This document shows positions 45,285 to 53,605 of a stretch of DNA of 64,000 nt, one piece after another. Source of the DNA: Nocardioides nitrophenolicus (lineage in GTDB: Bacteria; Actinomycetota; Actinomycetes; Propionibacteriales; Nocardioidaceae); NCBI RefSeq assembly GCF_016907515.1, contig NZ_JAFBBY010000001.1, positions 1,550,001-1,614,000 on the forward strand, given 5' to 3'. Position numbers and translations under genes: made by a program. Position 1 is the first letter of the stretch. Each line of letters starts with the position of its first letter. The notes under the pieces are model-generated. The model had not been told where the DNA came from. It searched no databases and saw only the letters and a list, made by a program, of their open reading frames with translations.

Positions 45285-46258
45285 CGGTCCTCCTGGTTGA
45301 GCAGGGCGCGCAGGTCGGCGTACAGCAGCTCGCGGGCGGACGCGCCGGCGCGCAGGGTCATGAAGGTGAGCAGGCCGTGGAACAGGGTGGGGTGGATCCG
45401 GGTGCGGACGGGTACGCCGGCCCGGGCCAGTCGGTCGGCGTACCGCTCCCCCTCGTCGGCCAGTGGGTCGGCCCCGGTCACCACGACCACGGCGGGCGGC
45501 AGGCCGGCGTGGCTGGCCGCGCGGGCGGGCGCGACCAGCTCGGGCGGCTCGGGCAGCGGGCGCCCGGGGCCGAGATACTGCTCCCAGTACCACTCCATGG
45601 TCGCGCGGGTGTTGAACCAGCCCTCGGCGTAGGCGTCGTAGCTGGGGGTGTCCCCGGCTGGGTCGATGACCGGGCCGAGCAGCGCCTGGCCGGCGAGGGC
45701 CGGGCCCTTGCGGTCGCGTGCCATCAGCGCGACCACGGCGGCGAGCGCGCCGCCCGCGCTGTCGCCGGCGACGAGCACCCGGGTCGGGTCGGTGCCGAGC
45801 TCGGCGTGCCGCTCGCTCGCCCAGAGCAGGGCGGCGTACGCGTCCTCGGCCGCGGTCGGCGCGCGGTGCTCGGGCGCGAGGCGGTAGTCGACCGACACGA
45901 CCACCGCGTCGACCTCGCGGGCCAGCTGGCGGCAGAAGCCGTCGTGGCTCTCCAGGTCGCAGAACACGAAGCCGCCGCCGTGCAGGTAGACCACCAGCGG
46001 GCGTCGTACGTCGTCGGGGCCGTGCGGCCGGTAGACCCGGGCGCCGATCGTGCCGCCGTCGACCGGCACCCTCACGTCCTCGGCCGAGCGGACGTCGTCG
46101 AGGTTCGTCGGCGGGACCTGGCGTGCCTTGGTCGCGGCCCGCGCGTCCGCGCCGCTCATCGTGGCGACGGGCGGGAAGCTCTCGTCGAGCACCTTCAGGA
46201 AGCCCGCGACCTCCTCGTCGAGCAGGTCGTCGGGATCGAGCACGGGCCGGTCGGGCAC
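45281..46258 (-). CDS. Alpha/beta hydrolase esterase
   Basis: A 325-residue HSL-family esterase with YLHGGGFVFCD (oxyanion), GDSAGG (nucleophile) near residue 167, TGADPLADEG (acid) and FHGLLTF (His). Being translationally coupled to the Baeyer-Villiger monooxygenase, it probably hydrolyses the ester or lactone that enzyme forms. A second HSL-type hydrolase occurs at 30.7 kb in an unrelated context. Confidence 0.87.
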   Translation of the reverse strand: MPDRPVLDPDDLLDEEVAGFLKVLDESFPPVATMSGADARAATKARQVPPTNLDDVRSAEDVRVPVDGGTIGARVYRPHGPDDVRRPLVVYLHGGGFVFCDLESHDGFCRQLAREVDAVVVSVDYRLAPEHRAPTAAEDAYAALLWASERHAELGTDPTRVLVAGDSAGGALAAVVALMARDRKGPALAGQALLGPVIDPAGDTPSYDAYAEGWFNTRATMEWYWEQYLGPGRPLPEPPELVAPARAASHAGLPPAVVVVTGADPLADEGERYADRLARAGVPVRTRIHPTLFHGLLTFMTLRAGASARELLYADLRALLNQEDR

Positions 46259-46350
46259 CGGGTCCTCCTAGCGGCAGTCGGGGTGGGTGCGTCGAAGGTA
46301 GGCAAGCGGGCGCGGCGCGGAGCCGGGCCGTACCACTAGGCGGAACCGAC

Positions 46351-46369
46351 ATATTCCTAATAGAAATAT
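46351..46369 (-). promoter_or_regulatory. AT-rich imperfect palindrome before the esterase-BVMO pair
   Basis: ATATTCCTAATAGAAATAT is symmetric at 16 of 19 positions and is a striking A/T island in this G/C-rich DNA. It lies about 93 bases upstream of the esterase start and just after the SDR stop. A promoter or operator role is inferred; the binding protein is unknown. Confidence 0.5.
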
Positions 46370-46376
46370 CAGCGCC

Positions 46377-47141
46377 TCACAGCGACGTGAACCCACCGTC
46401 CGCCACGAACTCAGAGCCGGTGCAGTAGCCGGCCTCGTCGCTGATCAGGAACAGGACCAGGTGGGCGATCTCGAGGGGCTCGGCCTGCCGCGCCAGCGGC
46501 TGGTGCCGCGCCTGCTCGTGCGAGCGGGCGGAGTCGGCGGTCATCTCGGAACGGGTGAAGCCGGGGTGCACCGAGTTGACCCGGATCCCGTCCGGGCCGA
46601 GCTCCTGGGCCGCGGTCTTGGTCATCCCGCGCACGGCCCACTTCGACGCGACGTAGCCGAGGATCCGGGAGTAGCCGATCAGCCCGCCGGTCGAGGAGAT
46701 GTTGACGATCGATCCGCCGCCGGCCCGCCGCATCGAGCCGATCACCGCCTTCATCCCGAGGAAGACCCCGACCTGGTTGACGTCGATCACCCGCCGGTAG
46801 TCGGCCTCGCTCAGCGTCTCGATCGGGTCCACGTGGACGATGCCCGCGTTGTTGACGAGACCCGACACCGGCCCGAAGGCGGCCTCGGCGGCGGCGACCG
46901 CACGCCGCCAGCCGTCCTCGCTGGTCACGTCGAGGGGGACGTACGCAGCGTGCTCGCCGAGCTCGGCGGCGAGGGCCGCGCCCTCCGCCTCGAGGACGTC
47001 GGCGACGACCACGCGGGCGCCCTCGGCGAGCAGTCGGCGCACGCAGGCCGCGCCGATGCCGCGGGCACCGCCGGTGACGATGACGACCCGGCCCGCGACG
47101 CGGCCGGGGACGGGCAGGGAGCTGGTGGGGTTCTCGGTCAT
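46377..47141 (-). CDS. SDR-family alcohol dehydrogenase
   Basis: A 254-residue classical SDR with TGGARGIG, NNAG, the catalytic serine in NISSTGG and YVASK. It ends in VADGG. Next to the esterase and BVMO genes it would fit as the dehydrogenase that oxidises a secondary or cyclic alcohol to the ketone substrate, as in cyclohexanol pathways. This order is inferred from context only. Confidence 0.83.
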   Translation of the reverse strand: MTENPTSSLPVPGRVAGRVVIVTGGARGIGAACVRRLLAEGARVVVADVLEAEGAALAAELGEHAAYVPLDVTSEDGWRRAVAAAEAAFGPVSGLVNNAGIVHVDPIETLSEADYRRVIDVNQVGVFLGMKAVIGSMRRAGGGSIVNISSTGGLIGYSRILGYVASKWAVRGMTKTAAQELGPDGIRVNSVHPGFTRSEMTADSARSHEQARHQPLARQAEPLEIAHLVLFLISDEAGYCTGSEFVADGGFTSL

Positions 47142-47217
47142 GGCGGTAGGAGAACCCCCGACGGGGCGGTGCCGGCCGGGGATGCCGGCCAGCGGGACCG
47201 CGCGGCGTGGATCAGGC

Positions 47218-48102
47218 TCAGCCCAGCCGGTCGACGTACAGGACGACCCGGTTGAACAGCGCCGTCACGGCCGCCAGCGGGGCGCTGCCCGGCGCGGGCG
47301 GCTCGGCGAGCTCGGCGAGCAGCGCGTCCCCCTCGGCGAGACCCGCGTCGGCGGCCACGGCGGCCGCGACCCGGGCCGCGTCACGGACCGCGCCAGGATC
47401 GACGGTCCAGACCGTCTCGAAGATGCGCTCGCGGTCCGGCACGCCCCACTGGCCGGGGAGCTCCCAGGCCGACAGGCAGGCGGCCGCGTCGGGCGCGTCG
47501 CACACCACGGCCCACTCCCGCCGCATCGGGGCGTCGCGGGCCAGGTCGACCAGGGCCGGCGCGCCGGCGGCGTGGGTGCCGGGGTCCCACTCGTCGGCGA
47601 ACACGACCGCGGCGCGGGCCACCCGGGCGAGCTCGGCCCAGCGGCCGGCGGACGCCTCGTAGAACCGACCCCGCTGGAAGGCGCCGAAGAGCACGGGGCG
47701 CTCGGCGACCGCGCAGCACTCGTCCTCGATGGCCCAGGAGAGGGCGATCAGGGTGGACTTGCGCAGCCGGTGGACCGCGAGCTCGGGATGCCGCCGACGC
47801 AGCTCGGCGAAGATCGACGGGCTGGCGAGGGACCGGCCCGCCGTCACCTCGGCAATGGCCACCTCGAGCCGGGTCCCCGCGGCCTTGCGCCGCAGCACCT
47901 GGCGGACCAGATCGATCTCGGCCTCGGCGTAGCGGCGATGGCCACTGGCCAGCCGGCGGGCCGTGGGGAAGCCGTGACGTGACTCCCACATCCGCAGGAC
48001 GGCGGTGCTCACGCCGGCCCGGCGCGCGAGCTCGCCGATGGTCAGCTCGCCGCCCGCCTCCTCCCGGGGTTGCGCCGCGTCGAGGTCGTGGTCCATGCTC
48101 AT
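47218..48102 (-). CDS. MerR-family regulator with DICT sensory domain
   Basis: A 294-residue protein. The N-terminal MerR helix-turn-helix (LTIGELARRAGVSTAVLRMWESRHGFPTARR split by a wing) is at residues 20-85. The C-terminal half (about 115-260) matches the DICT-like sensory domain found with light- and signal-responsive regulators, including SWAIEDECCAV. It lacks the B12-binding motif of CarH/LitR. It is divergent, by 50 bp, from a sigma-like gene and an FAD oxidoreductase, an arrangement recalling the Streptomyces lit loci. Confidence 0.75.
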   Translation of the reverse strand: MSMDHDLDAAQPREEAGGELTIGELARRAGVSTAVLRMWESRHGFPTARRLASGHRRYAEAEIDLVRQVLRRKAAGTRLEVAIAEVTAGRSLASPSIFAELRRRHPELAVHRLRKSTLIALSWAIEDECCAVAERPVLFGAFQRGRFYEASAGRWAELARVARAAVVFADEWDPGTHAAGAPALVDLARDAPMRREWAVVCDAPDAAACLSAWELPGQWGVPDRERIFETVWTVDPGAVRDAARVAAAVAADAGLAEGDALLAELAEPPAPGSAPLAAVTALFNRVVLYVDRLG

Positions 48103-48106
48103 AGCC

Positions 48107-48125
48107 TAAACTTAAACACGTTGTT
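48107..48125. promoter_or_regulatory. Shared operator/promoter between MerR-DICT and sigma-like genes
   Basis: The 50-bp divergent gap is A/T-rich for this genome. It contains a TAAAC direct repeat (48107-48117) running into AACA-CGT-TGTT (48115-48125), an interrupted palindrome, followed by GAGAATTTTG. A MerR-type operator overlapping both promoters is likely; no -35/-10 pair can be assigned with confidence. Confidence 0.5.
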
Positions 48126-48152
48126 GAGAATTTTGTAGAGGGTGGAGCTTCG

Positions 48153-48461
48153 ATGATCCAGACGACCGAGCAGGCGTCCGACGCGGACCTGCGCCGACTC
48201 CTGGTCCGCGGCGCGACCGGGGACCTCGACGCATTCCTCGAGTTCTACGACGCCACCTGCGCCGTGACCTGGCGGCTCGAGCTGTGCCGACACGGCGACC
48301 ACGCCTTGGCGCAGCAGGCGACGGTCGCGCGCTATCTGGCCGCGTGGCTGCACGCCGGCGCCCAGGCCCGCTCCGGGCTCAGCGCCCGGGCCTGGCTGCT
48401 GAGCCTGGCCCCGGACCTGCTGCCGCCCGCGAGCGGCGCCGCCCTCCGGGTCGGCGCATGA
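48153..48461 (+). CDS. Sigma-70 region 2-like protein lacking region 4
   Basis: A 102-residue protein resembling only the sigma-2 domain of ECF sigma factors. GDLDAFLEFYDATCAVTWRL corresponds to region 2.1, ATVARYLAAWLHA to region 2.2-2.3, and LSARAWLLSLA to the segment usually followed by the linker to sigma-4. Sigma-4 is absent, and the reading frame ends by an ATGA overlap with the next gene, so truncation is not due to a visible frameshift. It might be an anti-sigma-like decoy, a subunit of a split sigma factor, or a relic. Located like litS beside a MerR gene. Confidence 0.6.
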   Translation: MIQTTEQASDADLRRLLVRGATGDLDAFLEFYDATCAVTWRLELCRHGDHALAQQATVARYLAAWLHAGAQARSGLSARAWLLSLAPDLLPPASGAALRVGA

Positions 48462-49717
48462 CCGCTCCCGCCGTCGTCGTCGGCGCCGGGCTCGCCGGGC
48501 TGGCCGCCGCCCTCCGGCTGCACCGCGCGGGCGTCACGGTCGTCGTGCTCGAGGCCGGGGACGACCTGGGCGGACGGGTGCGCAGCGACGTCGTGGACGG
48601 GTTCGTCATCGACCGGGGCTTCCAGGTGCTCAACACCGCCTATCCCGCGCTGCGACGGTCCGTGGACCTGGCCGAGCTGGACCTGCGCCCGCTCCCCCGC
48701 GGGGTGCGCCTACGGCGCGCGGGCCGGCTGCACGACCTGCCCCACCCGGCCGCCTCACCCACCGCCCCGCTGCGCGCCCTGACCTCGTCGGCCACCGGAC
48801 CGCGCGGCAAGGCCGCGCTCGCGCTCTACGCCGGCGGCCTGCTCGCCAGCCGACCGAGCGCCCTCGAGCGGCGGCCCGACGTCTCGACCGGCGAGGCCTG
48901 GGCCACCCTGCCCTCCGGCCTGGTCCGCGACCTGCTGGCGCCCTTCGTCTCCGGGGTGGTCCTCGAGGACGAGCTGACGACCAGCCGGGTGTTCACCGAC
49001 CTGGTCCTGCGCACCTTCGCCACCGGCCGGTCGGCGCTGCCCGCCACCGGCATGCGGGCGCTGCCGCGAGCACTCGCCCGGCAGCTGCCCCGCGGAGCGG
49101 TCCGGCTCGGCAGCCCGGTCGCCGAGGTCGGCCCGCGGGAGGTCGTGCTCACCGACGGCACCACCTTCGAGGCGAGCGCGGTCGTGGTGGCCACCGACCC
49201 GTGGACCGCCCCTAACCTGGTGCCGGCCCTCGGCCGCCCGCCGATGCCGCGCGGCGTGACGACCTACTACTTCGCGGCCGAGCCCTGGCGCGGGCTCGAC
49301 GGCACGCTCACCGTGGACGCCGACGGCTCCGGGGTCACCAACTCGGTCGTCCTGAGCGCGTCGGCGCCGTCCTACGCCCCCGATGGTCTGGCGCTGGTCG
49401 CGACCTCGGTGCTGCACACCGGCGGCCGGGCGCGGCTCGCGGCCGACGCGGCGCGCCGGGCCGCGGCCGCACTGCACCGGGCACCCGACGACGACTGGGA
49501 GCTGGTCGCGGTCCGCGACGTCCCGTTCGCGCTGCCCGCCATGCCCGCGCCGCACCCGCTGCGCCGGCCGGCGTACCTGGCCGAGGCGGGGGTGTGGGTC
49601 GCGGGCGACCACCGCGACACCAGCTCGATCCAGGGCGCGCTGGCGTCCGGGGAGCGGGTCGCCCGGTCGGTGCTGCGGCACCTGGCCGCCGACCCGACGC
49701 CCGGGAGGAGGCCGTGA
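48458..49717 (+). CDS. FAD-dependent oxidoreductase (phytoene desaturase / amine oxidase-like)
   Basis: A 419-residue flavoprotein. N-terminal VVGAGLAGLAAALRLHRAG and the EAGDDLGGRVRS motif bind FAD, and the C-terminal AGVWVAGDHRDTSSIQGALASG completes the site. It belongs to the protoporphyrinogen oxidase / carotenoid desaturase superfamily, with length slightly short. Its position after a MerR-DICT and sigma-like pair suggests light- or stress-induced expression. Substrate unknown. Confidence 0.8.
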   Translation: MTAPAVVVGAGLAGLAAALRLHRAGVTVVVLEAGDDLGGRVRSDVVDGFVIDRGFQVLNTAYPALRRSVDLAELDLRPLPRGVRLRRAGRLHDLPHPAASPTAPLRALTSSATGPRGKAALALYAGGLLASRPSALERRPDVSTGEAWATLPSGLVRDLLAPFVSGVVLEDELTTSRVFTDLVLRTFATGRSALPATGMRALPRALARQLPRGAVRLGSPVAEVGPREVVLTDGTTFEASAVVVATDPWTAPNLVPALGRPPMPRGVTTYYFAAEPWRGLDGTLTVDADGSGVTNSVVLSASAPSYAPDGLALVATSVLHTGGRARLAADAARRAAAALHRAPDDDWELVAVRDVPFALPAMPAPHPLRRPAYLAEAGVWVAGDHRDTSSIQGALASGERVARSVLRHLAADPTPGRRP

Positions 49718-50616
49718 GCACCGCGGCCGCGCCGGTCCTGGTCGCCGGCGGCACCGGCTTCGTCGGCCGCCGCCTGGTCGCCGCGCTCGTCGAGGAGGGC
49801 CGCGACGTGCGCGTGATGACCCGGCATCCCAATCGGTACGCCGGCCCCGGGACCGCCGTGCACGGCGACGTCGCCGAGCCCGCGACCCTCGACCCGGCGC
49901 TCGCCGGCTGCGCGGCGGCGTACTACCTGGTCCACTCGCTCGGGAGTGCCGACTTCCGGACGAGGGATGCCCGCGCCGCGGAGGCCTTCGGCGTCCGGGC
50001 GGCACGGGCCGGGGTGAGCCAGCTGGTCTATCTCGGCGGCCTCGGCAAGGACGACGACCGGCTCTCGGACCACCTGCGCAGCCGGCGCGAGGTCGAGTCC
50101 CTCCTCGGCGTCGGCGGCGTGCCGGTCACGGTGTTGCGCGCCGGCATCGTCGTCGGGCACGGCGGCATCTCCTGGGAGATCACCCGCCAGCTCGTCGAGC
50201 ACCTGCCCGCCATGGTGACCCCGCGTTGGGTGCGCACCCGCACCCAGCCGATCGCCGTCGCCGACGTGGTGCGCTACCTGCTCGGCGTCCTCGGGCGCCC
50301 GGAGGCGGCCGGCCGGGTGTTCGAGATCGGCGGCCCCGACGTGCTCGAGTACGCCGAGATGCTGCAGCGGGTCGCCGCGATCGAGGGCCGCCGGCTGCCC
50401 ATCGTGCCCGTCCCGCTGCTGACGCCCGGCCTGTCCTCCCGGTGGCTGGCGCTGGTCACCGACGTGGACGCCCGGGCGGGGCGCAACCTGGTGGACTCGA
50501 TGGTCAACGAGGTCGTGGTCACCGACACCAGCGTGCGCGACGTCGTACCCTTGCGGCCGATGTCGTACGACGACGCGGTCCGGGCCGCCCTGATGGAGCG
50601 CGCGGCGAGCCGATGA
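49714..50616 (+). CDS. NAD(P)H-binding NmrA-like protein
   Basis: A 300-residue atypical SDR. VLVAGGTGFVGRRLVAAL binds NAD(P), followed by VMTRHPNRY and YYLVHSLGSADF, typical of the DUF2867-type or complex I NDUFA9-like group. No catalytic Tyr-xxx-Lys is evident, so it may be a redox sensor or reductase of unknown substrate. The GTG start overlaps the preceding stop, and the gene is coupled to the CPBP gene. Confidence 0.75.
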   Translation: MSTAAAPVLVAGGTGFVGRRLVAALVEEGRDVRVMTRHPNRYAGPGTAVHGDVAEPATLDPALAGCAAAYYLVHSLGSADFRTRDARAAEAFGVRAARAGVSQLVYLGGLGKDDDRLSDHLRSRREVESLLGVGGVPVTVLRAGIVVGHGGISWEITRQLVEHLPAMVTPRWVRTRTQPIAVADVVRYLLGVLGRPEAAGRVFEIGGPDVLEYAEMLQRVAAIEGRRLPIVPVPLLTPGLSSRWLALVTDVDARAGRNLVDSMVNEVVVTDTSVRDVVPLRPMSYDDAVRAALMERAASR

Positions 50617-51368
50617 GCCGTCGTGCCGCACTGGACCGGCTGCTGCCCAAGCCGCTGTCGTACGTCGTCGTGGCCGACGCGGTCGAGACTCCCGCGGCGC
50701 GACGGCGCCGGCGCCGGGCGGTGGCGGCCACCGCGGTGACCGGCGCCGGGCTGCTCGGCGCCTCGCTCTCGACGCCGCCGGGCTCGCGCGGCTTCTACCT
50801 GTCCACGGCCGCCGTGGCCGGCGTGTGGACCGCCGGCGGCCTGGCCTCGGGACCGCTGCACCTGGGCTGGATCGAGAGCCGGGACGCCACCCTGCGGCGT
50901 CCGCTGCTCACCCCGGTCGCCACCGGCGTGGCCGCCTTCGGGCTGTTCTACGGCGCGGCGCTGGTCGCCCGGCGGGTGCCGGTGCTGGGGGACGCGGTGG
51001 CCCGGGTGCTGCGCTTCGCCGACGAGGGGGACGACCGCCTGGTCCTGGCGACCACGCTCGCCAACGGCGTCGGCGAGGAGGTCTTCTTCCGCGGCGCGCT
51101 CTACGCCGCCCTGGGCCCGCGGCACCCGGTCGCCACCTCGACGGCCGTCTACGCGCTCGCGACCACGACCACCCGCAACCCCGCGCTCGTGCTGGCCGCG
51201 GGAGCGATGGGCACGCTGTTCGGACTGCAGCGCCGCGCGTCCGGCGGCCTGCAGGCTCCGGTGCTGACCCACGCGGTCTGGTCGGCGCTGATGCTGCGCT
51301 TCCTGCCGCCGCTGTTCCGCCGGCCGGCGTCCCCGGCCGCCGCAGACACCGATCCGCACGCTCGCTAG
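50613..51368 (+). CDS. CPBP-family intramembrane metalloprotease
   Basis: A 251-residue membrane protein with about six helices. The CPBP/Abi motifs are present: VGEEVFFRGALY (EExxxR) near residue 150, an FGLQRRASGG segment, and LTHAVWSALM supplying the metal-binding His. Family members include type II CAAX prenyl proteases and bacteriocin-immunity proteins. Last gene of the four-gene run, all coupled by 4-base overlaps. Confidence 0.83.
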   Translation: MSRRAALDRLLPKPLSYVVVADAVETPAARRRRRRAVAATAVTGAGLLGASLSTPPGSRGFYLSTAAVAGVWTAGGLASGPLHLGWIESRDATLRRPLLTPVATGVAAFGLFYGAALVARRVPVLGDAVARVLRFADEGDDRLVLATTLANGVGEEVFFRGALYAALGPRHPVATSTAVYALATTTTRNPALVLAAGAMGTLFGLQRRASGGLQAPVLTHAVWSALMLRFLPPLFRRPASPAAADTDPHAR

Positions 51369-51377
51369 GCTCGCCCC

Positions 51378-51450
51378 GGGCCGTTAGCTCAGTTGGTAGA
51401 GCACCGGACTTTTAATCCGAGGGTCGTCGGTTCGAGCCCGACACGGCCTA
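51378..51450 (+). tRNA. tRNA-Lys (TTT)
   Basis: A 73-base cloverleaf. The D-arm (GCTCAGTTGGTAGAGC) and T-arm (GTCGGTTCGAGCCCGAC) are normal, and the anticodon loop CTTTTAA gives anticodon TTT. The acceptor starts GGGCCGT and ends ACGGCCT-A, giving a G-U wobble at position 1-72 instead of G-C. CCA is not encoded directly. No hairpin follows in the ten bases before the zur stop. Confidence 0.95.
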
Positions 51451-51460
51451 CCCAGACCCC

Positions 51461-51874
51461 TCACTGCCGCCGGGCGCACTCCGCGCACAGGCCGACCAGC
51501 TCCACGGTGTGGCTGACCTCGGTGAACCCGTGCTCGTCGGCGACGGTGCGCGCCCACCTCTCCACCGCGGAGCCGGTGATCTCCACGGTGCGTCCGCAGG
51601 ACCGGCAGACCAGGTGATGGTGGTGGGAGTCGCTGCAGCGGCGGTAGGTCGCCTCGCCGGCCGGGTTGTGGCGGACGTCGACGTCGCCGCTCTCGGCCAT
51701 CGCCTGGAGGGTGCGGTAGACCGTGGCCAGGCCCACCTTGTCGCCGGTGCGACGCAGGCTGTCGTGGATCTCCTGGGCGCTCTGGAAGTCGGCGGCGAGC
51801 GCCAGCGCGTCGGTGATCGCCCGGCGCTGGCGGGTCGGCCGGAGCGCGGTCGGGCGCGCGTCGGTGTCGGACAC
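51461..51874 (-). CDS. zur: Fur-family regulator (Zur-like)
   Basis: A 137-residue ferric-uptake-family repressor. The winged helix is at residues 15-75 (SAQEIHDSLRRTGDKVGLATVYRTLQ), and the metal-binding region has HHHHLVCRSCG with CxxC, and a second CAEC near the C-terminus for structural zinc. HHHHLVCRxCG is closer to Zur than Fur. The GTG at 51874 follows GGAGG. Just upstream, around 51907-51925, lies an A/T-richer segment with a central ATCGAT that might be its own operator. The metal is inferred. Confidence 0.82.
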   Translation of the reverse strand: MSDTDARPTALRPTRQRRAITDALALAADFQSAQEIHDSLRRTGDKVGLATVYRTLQAMAESGDVDVRHNPAGEATYRRCSDSHHHHLVCRSCGRTVEITGSAVERWARTVADEHGFTEVSHTVELVGLCAECARRQ

Positions 51875-52060
51875 CGGGCCTCCTGGGGCATCGGGACGGG
51901 ACAGACTGGGAATCGATCTCAAATCTACCGTGTCGACGGGTAGGACCAGGCGCCGATGGCCCGTTCGGGCCATGCGGACGGGACCGCCGGACCGGGGACG
52001 CCCGGGACCTGCCCCCGGTACCCTGAGTCGCGGGAGAGGGAACGAGAGGGGAACTCGCTC

Positions 52061-53014
52061 GTGGGGAGCAAGGACGAGTTCGGCCCGGACACCGAGAGCA
52101 TCCGGGCCTGGCTGGACAAGCGCGCCACCTACGCGCGCGACGCCAGGGTCGTCGGCGCACCCCGCGGCGGCGTATCCCAGCGGCCGCCCACTCCCCCGGC
52201 CCCCGCCCCCGGTACGACGCCCCAGGGCCGCGCCGACTCCCTCCAGGCCGGCCGCTCGGTGCTCGACGCGCTCGGCGTCGCGGCGCCGCCCGAGCCGCCG
52301 TCGCGGATCGCGCGGGCCGGTTCGCTCGACAGCACCGACCTGGGCCGCTCCGTCGTGGAGGCGCTGCGCGCCGACCAGCCGCGACCGAGCCCGGCGCCGA
52401 GCCGCACGCCCGCTCCCACGCCGCCGGAGCCGGCTCCCCCGCCGGTCGACGTCCAGGCCCCGACCCGGCCGGCCCCGCCGCCGCGGGTGCGCGCCGAGCC
52501 CGAGGTCAGGCACGGTCGCTGGACCGAGCCCGAGGACAACCTGAACGCCCTCAACGCGAGCACCGACGCGCAGTTCCCGGTCCGGGGCGGCATCCGGCGC
52601 ACGCTCTCCTGGGTGCTGCTCGCGGTGCTGGCCGGCACCGGCCTGGCGTCGTACGCCGCCGCGACGCAGCCGACCACCACCTCGATCGGCGTCGCGGCGA
52701 CCCTCGGCCTGCTGCTGCTCGTCGTGTGGGCGGTGCGCGCCGGGTGCACGACCACCGAGCTCGCGGTCAGGCGCGGCCAGCTGTCGATCAAGCGCAACGG
52801 GCAGACCGAGCTGGTCGACCTGGCCAGCCCGTACACGCCGGTGGCGATCGTCGGCGAGCCCGGCGAGCGGCACTGGACGGTCCTCATCGAGCGCGACGGG
52901 CTGCCGCTGGTCGTGATCACGCGGGCGATGGTCGACCCGCACTGGTTCACGACCGTGCTCTACCGGCTGCGCCCCGGCCTGCGGCCGGAGGCCGCCCCGG
53001 TCACCCAGCCGTAG
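52061..53014 (+). CDS. Third member of the two-helix/C-terminal-domain membrane family
   Basis: A 317-residue protein. A proline-rich disordered N-terminal half (about 40-165) precedes two membrane segments (about 182-202 and 206-226). Its C-terminal domain (about 231-310) matches the domains ending the proteins at 26.4 and 29.9 kb: VDLASPYTPVAIVGEPGERH, then LVVITRAMVDPHWFTTVLY. The GTG at 52061 follows AGAGGGGA at 52045-52052. It overlaps the convergent acetyltransferase by 14 bases. Unknown function; the linker type differs (Pro-rich instead of coiled coil). Confidence 0.75.
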   Translation: MGSKDEFGPDTESIRAWLDKRATYARDARVVGAPRGGVSQRPPTPPAPAPGTTPQGRADSLQAGRSVLDALGVAAPPEPPSRIARAGSLDSTDLGRSVVEALRADQPRPSPAPSRTPAPTPPEPAPPPVDVQAPTRPAPPPRVRAEPEVRHGRWTEPEDNLNALNASTDAQFPVRGGIRRTLSWVLLAVLAGTGLASYAAATQPTTTSIGVAATLGLLLLVVWAVRAGCTTTELAVRRGQLSIKRNGQTELVDLASPYTPVAIVGEPGERHWTVLIERDGLPLVVITRAMVDPHWFTTVLYRLRPGLRPEAAPVTQP

Positions 53015-53534
53015 CGATCCAGAACCGCAGCTTTCCCCTGCGCTCGTCCTCGAGCACCCCGCCGCCGTTCTCGATGGTGCGCCGCGACGCCTCGTTGTCG
53101 ACGTCGCAGGTGACCAGGACCCGCTCGATGCCGAGCCCGGCGGCCGCCCGGACCCCGAGCGCGAGCGCCCGGCCGGCGTGCCCGCGCCGCCGCGCCGAGG
53201 GACGCACGGAGTAGCCGATGTGGCCACCTTCCTCGAGCAGCCAGTCGTTGAGCAGGTGACGTAGGTGGAGGAAGCCCACCAGGTCGTCGTCGGGCCCGCC
53301 GGCGCCGTCGGCGATCCAGAAGTACGTCGACGGCACCCGGGTCCCGTCGAGGTCGGCCGTCGAGGTGAGCTCGGTCATCGCGACGTACGCCGCGCACCCG
53401 GCCTCGGTCGGCACCGGGTCGCCCTCGAGGTTCCAGTGCCCGGAGCCGTGCATCTCGCCGGGCCCGCCGAAGTCGTCGACCATCGCCGCCCAGGACTGCC
53501 AGCGGGCGACATCGGGCGGCACGAGCGCGGTCAT
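53001..53534 (-). CDS. GNAT-family acetyltransferase
   Basis: A 177-residue single-domain GNAT protein similar to the YjdF/RimJ-like group that transfers acetyl from acetyl-CoA to small molecules or proteins. The acetyl-CoA loop is IGYSVRPSARRRGHAGRALALG, followed by VLVTCDVDNEASRRTIENGGG. ATG start. Divergent from the thioesterase gene and convergent with the preceding membrane protein. Substrate unknown. Confidence 0.85.
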   Translation of the reverse strand: MTALVPPDVARWQSWAAMVDDFGGPGEMHGSGHWNLEGDPVPTEAGCAAYVAMTELTSTADLDGTRVPSTYFWIADGAGGPDDDLVGFLHLRHLLNDWLLEEGGHIGYSVRPSARRRGHAGRALALGVRAAAGLGIERVLVTCDVDNEASRRTIENGGGVLEDERRGKLRFWIATAG

Positions 53535-53582
53535 GGCGCCATTGCACCATCCCGGTCAACGGGTTTGCTCCTCGGCGAAACG

Positions 53583-53594
53583 AGAACGTGTTCT
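53583..53594 (+). promoter_or_regulatory. KstR-like palindrome before the thioesterase
   Basis: AGAAC-GT-GTTCT, 11 bases before the ATG at 53606, has the AAC-NN-GTT core described for KstR-type TetR operators controlling sterol and lipid catabolism in actinobacteria. Only this one site was seen, and no KstR gene is in the window, so assignment is tentative. Confidence 0.4.
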
Positions 53595-53605
53595 ACCATG
53601 CCGGG

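Noticed and set aside
43656..46352. A fused esterase-BVMO protein of about 900 residues
   Set aside because: The N-terminal part of that frame is antisense-like; separate ATGA-coupled genes with full domains explain the sequence.
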